This document shows positions 43,844 through 54,082 of a stretch of 64,000 bases of DNA, in pieces; positions within the stretch are counted from its first letter, which is position 1; each line of letters opens with the position of its first letter. The translations under genes and the position numbers were made by a program. Source of the DNA: Turnera subulata (taxonomy: Eukaryota; Streptophyta; Magnoliopsida; Malpighiales; Passifloraceae). The stretch spans positions 52,757 through 116,756 of the forward strand of contig JAKUCV010007769.1 in assembly GCA_028386065.3 (NCBI GenBank), written 5' to 3'. A model generated the notes under the pieces. That model worked only from the letters and a program-made list of their open reading frames with translations. It was not told the origin of the DNA and did not search any database.

Positions 43844-45142
43844 GTGACAACACCCAAATTAGAGGAGAAGCAAGAAGTAGCGGCTGCACCAGCGATGCTG
43901 TCAGAAGCTAAACCCAAGAAGAAAGCACTGTCAGTGCCTTACCAGCCCCCATTGCCATATCCACAATTTTATAGAAAGAGCAGACTCGAGGAGCAATATA
44001 AAAGATTTGTGGACATGCTTAGTGGCCTCAGATTGGAGATTCCCTTCACCGCTGTTCTGGATCAGATGCCTACTTATGCCAAGTTCTTGAAGGAAATCCT
44101 CACCAACAAGCGCACTGTAGAGGCACAGACAGTGGCCCTTACAGCAGAATGTAGCGCTGCGCTGCTGAAACAGCAGCCCCTACCAAAGCTTGATGATCCG
44201 GGAAGCTTTTCAATTCCTTGCACTATTGGCACCCAGAACTTCAATAGGGCATTGTGTGACCTTGGGGCCAGTATCAGTTTGATGCCATTAACAGCAGCAG
44301 AAAAGCTTGACGTTGGAGAGATTAAGCCTACCAGCATGGTGCTGCAGCTTGCCGACAGATCCGTGAAGTATCCTATAGCAGTACTGGAGGATGTTCCTGT
44401 GAAGGTTGGGAAATTCTATATACCTTGCGACTTCGTGATCATGGATATGGAGCTTGATGAGCAGACTCCAACCATTCTTGGGAGGCCTTTTCTCGCAACA
44501 GCTGGCGCTGTAATTGATGTAAAGGATGGCAACATCACTTTTCGAATTAGGGAGAAAAGAGTAGAATTTAATGTCCAAAAGAAAATGGATTCAGAGTTGG
44601 AATCCATTGCTTGCTATATGATGAGTGCCGTTAATGAGGTCAAGGAGGATATGCTTCATACAGCAGGCGTTGTAGGTGACACTGTTAAGTCACAATCGTG
44701 TTGTTTGGCCAGCAAGGGTAGACCAGAGGATGGTGACAGCACTGCAGAGAAGGAAACACAACACCCATCAGCCATTCCAGATCCTGACTCCCGATTGCGA
44801 GCCATGGAGATGTTAAGTCACAGCGGCACTGTCTCTCCTCCTAATGATGTGAAGGAGCCTCATGTAGATGTGCCAAAGCTTCCATCATGCAAATTTAAAC
44901 GAAAGAAGAGGAAGTTTAATGTGGGAGATCGAGTTCTTCTCTTTCACTCTAGGCTGACACTCTCCAATGGCCAATTATCTAATTGCTGGACGGGGCCATA
45001 TACAGTGCTTGATTACCTTCCAAAAGGTAATTTGGAGATTTGTGATGTGGAGAACAACACTTTCAAAGTGAATGGGCAGAAACTAAAACATCACTTTCCT
45101 GGAGCATCATTCGTGAAGGAGATTCCTCATCTTCTTTTTTAG
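43844..45142 (+). CDS. Athila-2 protease fused in frame to integrase GPY/F tail
   Basis: An uninterrupted frame of 432 codons, in phase with gag. Residues about 100-250 are the Athila protease (Cys-Asp-Leu-Gly-Ala-Ser at the active site; Thr-Ile-Leu-Gly-Arg-Pro-Phe-Leu-Ala-Thr). A non-conserved linker follows. Residues about 350-430 are the integrase C-terminal module (Phe-Asn-Val-Gly-Asp-Arg-Val-Leu-Leu, Trp-Thr-Gly-Pro-Tyr-Thr-Val, His-His-Phe-Pro-Gly) ending at TAG. RT, RNase H and the integrase core are missing without a frame break. It could be a once-propagated non-autonomous form or a chance in-frame deletion. No evidence of expression is visible. Confidence 0.8.
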   Translation: MTTPKLEEKQEVAAAPAMLSEAKPKKKALSVPYQPPLPYPQFYRKSRLEEQYKRFVDMLSGLRLEIPFTAVLDQMPTYAKFLKEILTNKRTVEAQTVALTAECSAALLKQQPLPKLDDPGSFSIPCTIGTQNFNRALCDLGASISLMPLTAAEKLDVGEIKPTSMVLQLADRSVKYPIAVLEDVPVKVGKFYIPCDFVIMDMELDEQTPTILGRPFLATAGAVIDVKDGNITFRIREKRVEFNVQKKMDSELESIACYMMSAVNEVKEDMLHTAGVVGDTVKSQSCCLASKGRPEDGDSTAEKETQHPSAIPDPDSRLRAMEMLSHSGTVSPPNDVKEPHVDVPKLPSCKFKRKKRKFNVGDRVLLFHSRLTLSNGQLSNCWTGPYTVLDYLPKGNLEICDVENNTFKVNGQKLKHHFPGASFVKEIPHLLF

Positions 45143-47031
45143 CCACCATAAGCAGCGTGAGCTGCAAGCTGTCCAGCTACAAGACAAAAAAGAAGCGCTG
45201 CTCGGGAGGCAACCCGAGGTCAGTTTTTATTCTTCATACATCCCGTTAGTTTTACTTTTGTTTTTGTTGCTGTTTTTATAGCCCTAAAAATTAGAAAAAT
45301 CAGAAAACCATAAAGACAGGGGACTATGATGGCAAGCAGCATGCACTGCCAGTGCAACACAACACTACGACAAACAGAGAAGCATACTTAACCCTACTCT
45401 TGCACTTTTAATTTTTTCACATGCACTGTTTATTGTGATGAGTGTCCGTTATACCCCCTGCATCCATGCATTTCACGTTTCCATTCAAGTTTGGGGGAGT
45501 CCCTCCCTTTTTGTTATGTTTTTGTTTTTATGTATTTTGTGCTTTATTTCTGCCCCAGTGAGGACACTGTGGCTTTTAAGCTTGGGGGAGGCAGAAATTG
45601 GCATTTTTGTGTTTGTGTTTATGTTTATGCATTCTGTGCACGGCCAATTGATTGTTATTATGTATGCTGCTGGAATTTATTGCGCCTTCTCGATTTTATT
45701 CGCTGAAGCAGCATGCTGCAGCGCATGCTGTTGTTTCACCTGTTGCCATTTCCTGATGATACTTAAATTTAACACCTGATAATCATTCAAGTTCAGTATG
45801 TTTTAGTTTGTACAGGATGAGAAAATCAAAATTACTTGAGAAAATCAGTATGGTTTAATCATTCAAGTTCAGTATGGTTTAGTTTGTACAGGATGAGGTA
45901 ACTTGTGCCATTTGCTCTTCTTTTAACTTTACAGTGCCCGCTGTCAGCTATCTTAGAACCAATTCTCATTTTCTTTTGAAGCGAAATTTTTAGCATATTG
46001 GTATAATTGTGGAAGTAATATAGGCATTGTTTGCTAAGCTTAACATGACTTTTATCCTACCTGTATCATAATTTCCACTTGACAATCCCTTTGAGCCTAG
46101 ATTGATGGTCAAATTTATTTTCACATACCCACACCATCATACTTGAGCTGTTTGAGCCTTGCATGACCATCAAAGTGCTTTAAAGCACGCTATTCTTCAA
46201 ATTATAGCCCGACCCTGTCTGTTTGCCTTCCTAGTTCTAACTTTTAGGTTGACAGCGTCGTGACAACACCCGTTGTAAGGTGAAAACACAAGGACATTGT
46301 CGAGATATTAAATGGAGCTTTGTAATTTAAGAACATGGAGATGAGTGATGTACTGTAATGTGATCAAGGGAGTTGTTCAAAATGTAAAGAAAAAAATGGA
46401 GAGAGAAATAAAAAAATCAAAGAAAAAGAAAAAAAAAAACAAATCTCTCTACACTCTCTTGATAAGTCTTTTGCTCTCAATATCTCCTGCAACTCTAATT
46501 GTGCTCCAAAGGTTCATAAATTCTTGGTTCGAACATTACTTTAAAGAAGAAGCTATCCTAAGTTAGGATTTTGGAAGGTAAGCAGTTTTTGTTATCCATC
46601 TAATTCCCTTCTTTTGATTAGCCTCAAACTGACCCCATTACAAGACCAAGAAAGACCTTTTGAACCCTGATTATGCTTTATGCTCATTAGTTGAGATTGA
46701 AAATTTGAATTGGCTTATGAGATGGTTGAATAGTTTTGGTACTTATCTCTTTGCAATGGCATAAGAAGCTTTGAAGGTTAAATGGTTACCACTTTGATTT
46801 TCTTTTGATCATCTTTGTGCATTCTGAATTTTGTTGAATTAGAACTGATAATTTTTCTTCCAATGAGACAATTTAGGATTTCTGACAGCTGAAGCTGTAG
46901 TGTGTGTGAAAGGTGCTGCTGATGTGTTTTAATTTCGAGATGGCAGTTGTAATTTCCTGTTGCATCATTTTCGTTGTGATGAAGTTTGGGTTTTGCTTGG
47001 GGACAAGCAAAGGTTCAAGTTTGGGGAAATT
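45143..47031 (+). other. Athila-2 3' non-coding region
   Basis: Homologous to 34111-35623 of Athila-1 throughout, but the third ORF is absent. It shares the CATGCTGCAGCGCA segment and several CAGC-N4-GCTG palindromes. A duplicated short segment (TCAAGTTCAGTATG at 45787 and 45863) is present only here. It ends with the purine tract AAGTTTGGGGAAATT. Confidence 0.8.
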
Positions 47032-47731
47032 TGATGAGCACGAAATTACATACTTTTACAGCATGTACTGTAGTCTTTTGTCCTTGCATTTAGCATCCAT
47101 TCATGCATTTAGATAGGAAATCACTTGCTTTTACACCAAATTCTACTTTTCTAGCTCTTGTTTTCTTTCAGGTGCAATTAGGTTCTTTTTGGAGTGGATT
47201 TTGACAATGTTGGCCCAAAAACAGCGAGGCGCTGATGTATGCCTGGTTCCAGTTCAAACAGCACCAGCGACAGTGCCCAGATGCAACCTGACAGCGGCGC
47301 TGGCGTCAAAGTCCCAATTTTTATAATTAATTTGGAGACTTGCGCCTAAGTTCAAGGAGATTTTATTGAAGATCACGTGGACACTCCTTGGAAGGAAATG
47401 AGACCTTTTGCTGCTAGGTTTTGAGAAGAAAACTTATTTTCCAAGACTTAGGGTTTTATCAAAGACTTCGTTCTCTATAAATAGAAAAGAATAAAACCCT
47501 AAGAGGAGAGCGTTTTTTGGCCCATCGACACACTCTTTTCTCAGCAACAAAAATTCATCTTTCAGAGTAGGAGAGAGAGGAGAATTTGGCTGAAGCAAAG
47601 TGAAGACCTTTAGATTTTTATTCGACAGCATGACGCTGTTGCTATCTATTGTTGTTTTTAGTTTCTTCATAAACTAAATTCCTTAATCTAGGTTTATGGA
47701 ATGTAACTACAGTTATGTTTGAGTAATAATT

Positions 47732-50700
47732 TGTAACGCCCCGGATTTTCATTATTGGATTTATGAAATTTCCGGAATTTTTATTCCAAACTTACCCTTG
47801 GGGTATTTTCGAGTTTTAGTCGAGGAAATAAATTATTATGCCTTGGAAATGTCAATTTTAAGATGGTATTGTTCGTGGTTCGGGTCCCGGGGGTAACGGA
47901 TCCGAGATCGGGGTGAAACGCGGTGTTTAACGCGGTTTCTTTTGAAACTACGTCGCTTTGGAAAAGAAAGAGAAAAAAAAAGAGCTGGTCAACGGGGCGG
48001 GTTGACCGCGCCAAGCCAAACGACACGACGTCATTTTGGGCTTGGCGTGTCAAAACCCTAGCCGACCCTTCTTTCCCTTTTCTTTTCTTTTTTCTTCTTT
48101 TCTCTCCTCTCCTTCTTTTCTTCTCTTCTTCTCCTGTCGCCGCTACTCTCATCCTCTCTTCTCTCTCTCTTCCTATTTCTTTTTTCCTCCTCTCTTCCGC
48201 GAAACCTCCTCACCCCGATCGTCCGCTGCCGCCTTTGTTCCCTTGCCTCTCCACACAGCTCAAATCTCTTCTCCTCGCCGTTCATCGCAGTATCGTCTCT
48301 CGCTGCGGCTGGAGCACGTCGCCGCCGCAGCTGCAGTCGGGAGGGGAAGAGCCGCGAGCACGGGTGAGTACTCCTGCTCCCTCTCCTTTTTCTTTTCTCA
48401 TTTTTTGGGTTTCTTTTTGTGTTGATGGGTTTTGGTTTCGTTTGTTATGTCGGGGCGTTGGATTGGTGGCGGGTGGTTGTTGTTGTGTTGGGTGTGTGTT
48501 GTGGTGTTTGGGTTGTTGTTGTTGTGTGGTCTCGTTCGGGATGGTGGTGCGTGGTTGTTGGCTCGATGGGTGCGACGGTGTACAGTGGTGGCTGCGTGTT
48601 GTCGTTCCGGCAGTGGGGAGCTCGGGTGTGTGTGTGTGTGTGCTTCTCCGGGCAGGGGTGCTTCACGGCTCGGATTGGCTGTGGATGGGTTCTGAGCAGA
48701 TTGGTTGATTTTCGGGTGAGGTCCCACTGCCAGAGTTTGTCTTTAATTCGGGTTTAATCTTTCAAACAATTTGTATTGGTTGTTGAATTGTGTGATGTTT
48801 GGATGGTGGCAGTGTTGTTGTTGGGTTGTTTCTGGCTGTTGGTGAAGTTCCGGCGAAGTTCACCGGAATCCGGCATGGCTCGGGAATTTTTCGGCGAGGC
48901 TCGGGAATTTTTTCGGCGAAGGCTCGGGTTTTATTCCGGCATTAAACGGTATTACCTCGATGTGTAATTTGATGTACAGTCATGGCATGTAATAATTAAT
49001 GTAGGAATAATTGTTGTATCGGAAATAAAGGATGTTTAGTGGAATACCGAGTGCGGGGCTGTGAGTGTGTATAATCGGGAGTTTACCGACACGGGTAGAA
49101 CCATAGGCCGAGAATATTTTTACTCGGGTAAAACCCTTAAGTGGAAATTGGTCCGAATCGGGGCCTAATGTGATTTTTATAACTTGTTCTGATAACCATT
49201 GGACTTAGATGGGCTTTAGGCCCGGGGACTCGTTAAGGACATTATGAATGGGCCATAGGCCTAGGAACTATTTATGGACTTAGTTGGACTTAAGCCCGGT
49301 GAACCTTAGGTCCCGATACTCGGAGTTTAGGTGAGAGAAACACCTTGACAGGCTTAGACCCGGAAATTACATAATTGGCTAGCTAGGGACGGGTTTAACT
49401 CAGTTGAGCATTTAGTGATCATGCATGCACGTTTTGGTTGTAATTGTTTTGTAATATTTGTGTGTGCCAGTATTCAGGCACGGGTAATACCTCGGGAGCT
49501 GGAGGATCTGTTTTAGCGAAAGCTCCACAGGACAATCGTCGTTGAGGTGACTTTATACGTCTTTTTATGTTTGTATGCATGAGCTTGCTAGATTGGTCTA
49601 TTTGAGTTGCATGCCCTGTTTGCTGACATGTTGTGATCCGTATTGTGTGCCTATGTGTTCTCTATTTGCTGGTTGAGCATGATTTTGGATTATTATGGAA
49701 CATAACATGCAGTGTGATTTTGGGTAATTTGTGTGATGTGCTGTGGGTCGAAGACCCGGATATATGACTAAGATGAGAATACACACAACCCTGTTAAATC
49801 ACAACTTTTGGCACACATAAACTCATAATTTGTGAACAAAGATAATGTACAGTAGAGGATAGGCTACTGTGTGCTGATGATCGGTTGGTTCGAGCGGGAA
49901 GTGATACTCCTCGGGTTTGCATGCGGGATAGCATGTGATATGCGGTTTAGCATATGGGTCTGTGATGACCGGTTCTACCTCCCTCCTTCTACCTCCCCCT
50001 TTCTATCTCCCTCGTTCTCTCTGTCTCTCTCTCTCTCTCTATGGATATGTTTGGGCTTCGTGCCTGGTTTATTTGGGCTTATGCCTGATTGTCTCATGAG
50101 ACTGGACCGAGCTCGACGCACACAGTAGGGAGCCCTGAATAATATATGTAATAAGAAAACATAATACACAACTGATTGGAAATATAAACTGTCTGCTTAT
50201 GTGGTTGGCATGTTAGTACCGATTATTGTGTGTTTGCTTACTTGTGTTTGTTTCTCTTCTTTCCTTTCGAATTTGTTTCTGCACACCTACATAATTAGAT
50301 TGATACTGCTCACTGAGTAGGCGACTCACATAATCGCCAACGTTTTTTTTGCAGACTCTTAGTTAGCGTGCAGTCACTTTCTACCCTTCCAGAGTACGGA
50401 CGTGGTTATCTCAGCAGGTAGCTGTGCCTCTTCTCCAGGTTGGATCCATAGAGCCGACTTGCATCTCATTTTCTGCTTTAGCTTTATTTTATCTTTATCT
50501 TCCGCTGCTTTGGATTTTTATGAGATGTCGTTTTGATTTTAACTATTTTATCGGCGGGTTGCCGGGATTTGGATTTTGATGATGTATCGGCAGGATGCCG
50601 GGTTGACTAGAGGCATGTTAAGCCGGTTTTGTTGTTGTTCTTTATGACATCTCAGAATATTAAGAATTTCTTTCCAGATATTGTTTTGGATATTGGATTT

Positions 50701-50770
50701 CGTGTCCTGAGTTTCAGGGGTATTTTGGTAATTTCCATAAGTTTAAGTATTTCATTATAAAATTGGGGCA
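47732..50770 (+). mobile_element. Large LTR (about 3.0 kb) of another gypsy-type element
   Basis: It begins TGTAACGCCCCGG, a start common to LTRs of large chromovirus-type gypsy elements, and ends GGGGCA. No coding domains were found inside: it has a CT-rich part at 48060-48200, a GT-rich part at 48430-48650 and a (CT)n run at 50022-50041. It is probably a solo LTR. No target duplication is visible and about 0.6 kb of the surrounding Athila LTR is gone, so insertion was followed by, or went with, a deletion. Confidence 0.68.
50022..50041. repeat. (CT)n microsatellite
   Basis: A run of CT dinucleotides within a CT-rich stretch that starts near 49979, inside the 3-kb LTR. Confidence 0.85.
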
Positions 50771-50933
50771 TGAGTGCACGCTGTTTCTTTATTTACAGTT
50801 CCTTTACCTTATTTTCACTGCCTATTACTCTCACCAATTCGATATTTTATTTACTTATTGTTTATAGCCTAATCGATCAAAAGCTCTAAGGCTACAGCAC
50901 CGCTATGCACTTGCAGTCGGTTTTGCACGAACA

Positions 50934-52271
50934 CAGTTACACCATCTTCACCATCTATTAAAGCTTCAGCTTCTCCTAAACTTAGCTGAACTTGAGAAGA
51001 CTCCACTGTCTCTTTCAAACTATCTGAATCTGGCAGTGGTTTCTCTACTTGGCTCACCTTGTTCATGCGGCCTAACTTCTTCATTTGGCCTTTGGTGCAC
51101 ACCTGTTTGACAAGGACTTTGAGCTACAACTACACCATCTCTACCATCTTTTAAAACTTCAGCTTCTCATAAACTTAGCTGAATTTGAGAAGATTCCACT
51201 GTCTCTTTCAATCTATCTAAAACTGGCAGTGGTTTCTTGTCTGGGGACCACCATGCAGACGCTTCATCTAACACTACATCATCTTCACCATTTGAACTAC
51301 CTGATTCAACAATCCAATCATTCTCATAATCAATTTGATTATGTGTTGATGCTGTAAATGCAAATTCTTTGTCTTCTGTAGTAAATAATGCTTCAGCATG
51401 CCATTCTTCTTCATCTTCAAATGTGGCAGCATTGCTCTCCCTAGCTTTCTTCTTAGACCAGTAGTCTTTCGCCATATGTCCCTTCTTGTTACAGTTGTAA
51501 CACTTTCCTTCGAACCTCCATCCACTGGAACAGTTCTATGAGCCTCCTTCACAAGTGCTCGTCTCGCCATGGTGACTTTTAATCTTGTCACCATTCTTCT
51601 TGGATCCATCACCTTCGTGCTGCTTGGAATTATACTTGCTCTTCTATGCATAGAGTGCCTCTTCTTCATTCTTCAGCGAGACTCCTCCCATTTGCTTAGC
51701 TAAGTCTTCTTGACTGGCTAACAAATTCTCAAATTCCTCAAGTGATGGTTGTGTTGGCCAACCTTGTACAGCAGCAATAAAGCTTCTAAATTCCGGCCTT
51801 AAACCATGGATAAGAATTTTTTTCATCCTAGAATCGCCGATAGATGCTTCTGGATCCAACTCCAAAATCTCACTACACAAGAGCTTCACTTTGTGAAAGT
51901 ATTGTGTTGTTGTCATATTTCCTTGTGTCACCCACAACAACTCATTCTCTAAAAGTTGAAGCTTCATATCATTCTTGTTAGAGAACTGAGTGATAAATGT
52001 ATCCCAAGCTTCTTTCGGAGTTTCAACTTTCTGTATGCATTGCAGCATTTCCTTTCCTATTGTTGTCTTCAGAGCAAACATTGCCTTGCCACACTTTAAT
52101 CTTCCACTTCCGCAACTCTCCGTTTGTATCTGCTGGTTGTGCTACCTTGGTACCATTGACCACTTCCCACAGATCTTGTCCTTGCAAGTAGGACATTATG
52201 CAGGTTGACTACGTACTATAATTGTTGTTGTTGAGCTTCTCTATTGTGCCGATAACTTGAAAGTCGTTCAT
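50934..52271 (-). pseudogene. copia-2 gag
   Basis: ATG at 52271 (reading down) begins Met-Asn-Asp-Phe-Gln and soon meets a TAG (near 52219). It then reads Leu-Gln-Gly-Gln-Asp-Leu-Trp-Glu-Val-Val, and after a one-base shift near 52093 the long frame 52081-51644 carries the capsid pattern (Glu-Ala-Trp-Asp-Thr-Phe, then Leu-Leu-Glu-Asn-Glu-Leu). The knuckle near 51500 reads Cys-x2-Cys-x4-His-x4-Tyr, with the last Cys lost. A repeated Leu-Lys-Glu-Thr-Val-Glu-Ser-Ser block occurs twice (near 51210 and 51015). Athila-2 interrupts it at 50933. Confidence 0.85.
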
Positions 52272-52375
52272 TATATCGACAAAAGATTCACACAAAAGTT
52301 GGTCAATCTGCTTCGCTACCAGATTGTTGAACAAAGCTCCGCTTTCACGATGTGATCAATGCTCCGCTACCAGAT

Positions 52376-52834
52376 TGTTGAACAATGCGCAACACTAAGC
52401 ACTAACCATTCACATTACCAACCTCGTTACACAGGCAAACTGTGCTGAGACTAAGCAAGACTAACTTGCACAGGCAGGTTTCGTAGAACCCGAGATAGAA
52501 AACTCACAAAAACTAACAAACAACAAATTAGAATAGAGAGAATACACTATCAGAACACTCAGAGAGAAATGCTTGAATACTGGAGAGAAATGCTAGAAAG
52601 CTTGGGATAGATTTTTCATAAGAAAGCAGGGCCTTTATATAGGCTACAAAATTTACTATTAAAGCTAAAAATCAGGAAACTAACAACATCTTCTAAATTT
52701 GAAAAATAAATAAAGATAACTAAGAAAGATAACTAAGATCTATTCTAGATAATTAAGAAAAAAATTAATCCACCTAATTTTCACAAGATTAGGTAACAAT
52801 GAAAACCTATCCAATTAGTAATGGATACTTAACA
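52376..52834 (-). repeat. copia-2 5' LTR
   Basis: 459 bp, starting TGTTAAGTATCC at 52834 on the minus strand. The leader just inside (52315-52375) contains the LTR end plus CTGGTAGCGGAGC motif a second time, a local duplication. Confidence 0.86.
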
Positions 52835-53455
52835 TGGACATCAACCTACGAATAAAATTTTTATTGGCCATTGAGTTGAATGACATGAGCTATGTTACGT
52901 GCTTCAAACCATGTAGTTCATGCATGACCCAATTCTTTTGCCCGGTCGGGATTTGCCATAAAAATTGTTGGTACGAATTGAGTGGACTGGGAGGAACTTC
53001 TGCTCCACTTAATTTTTGTAGTTTTAACTGGAAATAGGTAAACTGATCTAGAATAGCTTTCATAGAACGACTAAATTTACATGGCCTAAAAGTTTAAACC
53101 TGAAATTATTTGATATTTATCTATTACTTATTGTAGTATCCTCCTCCCACATGTTGTAAAATTGTTTATTTTTAACAAACATAAAATATGTTTATTTTGG
53201 TTGGATATGTTTGACAAAAATTTAATCCACAAACATTTATTACAATAGATTTTATCACAAATAAACAATATAACTTCTACTTTATTTTAGATCGTCCCTA
53301 GCTAGTCGAACGTCATAAAGGATAGAAGCCCAGAATAATAAATTTTTGTCCATCGCATATCAAAGAGCATAACAAAGGCACGCTCAAATCCATTTCCCCG
53401 CGATCAGCCAAATGATATTGATTTGTCTTTTACGTTGTTTTTCAAGTTCAACACA
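52835..53455. other. Host DNA: shared 3' flank of P450 pseudogene and CYP79
   Basis: About 620 bp of AT-rich sequence with no supported ORF or repeat. It lies between copia-2 and the CYP79 stop codon, so it is the 3' flank of CYP79 and, before the copia insertion, of the P450 pseudogene. A TTTATT at 53281-53286 (AATAAA on the minus strand) lies about 170 bp beyond the CYP79 stop and could be its polyadenylation signal. Confidence 0.5.
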
Positions 53456-54082
53456 TCAATTTTGAGTAGGATAAAGATGATGAGGCAGCCGAGGCTTAGC
53501 AAATGCAGTGACAGGCATAGCAGGGGTGAGAAGCTCGTCTACAGCCTCAGAGAGATCAATGCCATTGGGTGGCGCGGTCCAATCGAAGCACTGAACCAAT
53601 CTGGCCAACAACATTACAGTCATGTAAGTCCCGAGCATACCGGCAATGCAACCACGGCGGCCGGTGCTAAAAGAGATGAACCTGAGGTCATTCTCCATTA
53701 GTGAGACATTTCCACAGTTCATGTGGCGCTCAGGATCGAATTTGAGAGGGTTAACCCACACCTTAGGGTTCCTTCCTAAACCATATCGACTTAGGAGCGC
53801 ATGGCTTCCTTTGGGGATGTAGTAGCCAGCAACTGTGGTATCCTCTACAGACATGTGAGGGACGTTGAATGGAGACAAGGGGTGGAGCCTATAAGCCTCC
53901 CTAGCACAAGCTTTAACAAAGTTGAGTTCTTCAATATCTGATTCTTGGACCAGCCTTTCCTTACCAACCACTCTGTCTATTTCCTCATGTGCCTTTTTCA
54001 TCAGTTCAGGTTGATTTATCATCTCCGCCATTGCCCATTCGATTGCGTTGGATGGGTTATCCACTGATGCAATCATAAGTTC
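53456..54082 (-). CDS. CYP79: CYP79 exon 2
   Basis: 208 codons and a TGA stop (53458-53456). It opens [10 protein letters not shown] and carries the I-helix, the Glu-x-x-Arg motif, the Pro-Glu-Arg-His motif and the heme-binding Cys. The residues Asn-Val-Pro-His-Met-Ser after the K-helix are also typical of CYP79. Confidence 0.94.
   Translation of the reverse strand, partial: ELMIASVDNPSNAIEWAMAEMINQPELMKKAHEEIDRVVGKERLVQESDIEELNFVKACAREAYRLHPLSPFNVPHMSVEDTTVAGYYIPKGSHALLSRYGLGRNPKVWVNPLKFDPERHMNCGNVSLMENDLRFISFSTGRRGCIAGMLGTYMTVMLLARLVQCFDWTAPPNGIDLSEAVDELLTPAMPVTAFAKPRLPHHLYPTQN

Larger units (their letters stand above)
42319..50933 (+). mobile_element. Athila-2: 5'-deleted, non-autonomous Athila derivative
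   Basis: It begins in gag (equivalent to about 18820 in Athila-1) with no 5' LTR, leader or PBS, abutting copia RT. It runs through gag and protease, then directly to the integrase GPY/F tail, the 3' non-coding region and a 3' LTR (47032-50933). RT, RNase H, the integrase core and the third ORF are absent. The right end is an intact LTR terminus followed by copia sequence, so it once inserted normally into copia-2. A later deletion took its 5' end and part of the host element. Confidence 0.88.
47032..50933 (+). repeat. Athila-2 3' LTR, interrupted by a 3-kb LTR
   Basis: It starts TGATGAGCACG and ends GCACGAACA. Host LTR sequence is present at 47032-47731 and 50771-50933; the middle (equivalent to about 17680-18270 of the Athila-1 5' LTR) is missing and replaced by the segment 47732-50770. 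Confidence 0.88.
40621..52834 (-). mobile_element. Ty1/copia element (copia-2) with Athila-2 inside
   Basis: LTRs at 40621-41088 (3') and 52376-52834 (5') enclose copia gag on the right and RT/RNase H on the left, all on the minus strand. The middle of the element (most of protease, all integrase, the start of RT) is missing and replaced by Athila-2 at 42319-50933. A polypurine tract GTTGAGGGGGAG precedes the 3' LTR. No 5-bp target duplication was found (CAGAT left, TGGAC right). Confidence 0.88.

Noticed and set aside
47923..48757. Overlapping long ORFs (up to 261 codons) in both strands
   Set aside because: They are due to CT-rich and GT-rich low-complexity sequence in a 3-kb LTR; translations are low complexity and lack domains.
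52835..53455. Possible third pathway gene (UGT or other) next to CYP79
   Set aside because: No glycosyltransferase, flavin monooxygenase or transporter motif could be found here or anywhere else in the window.
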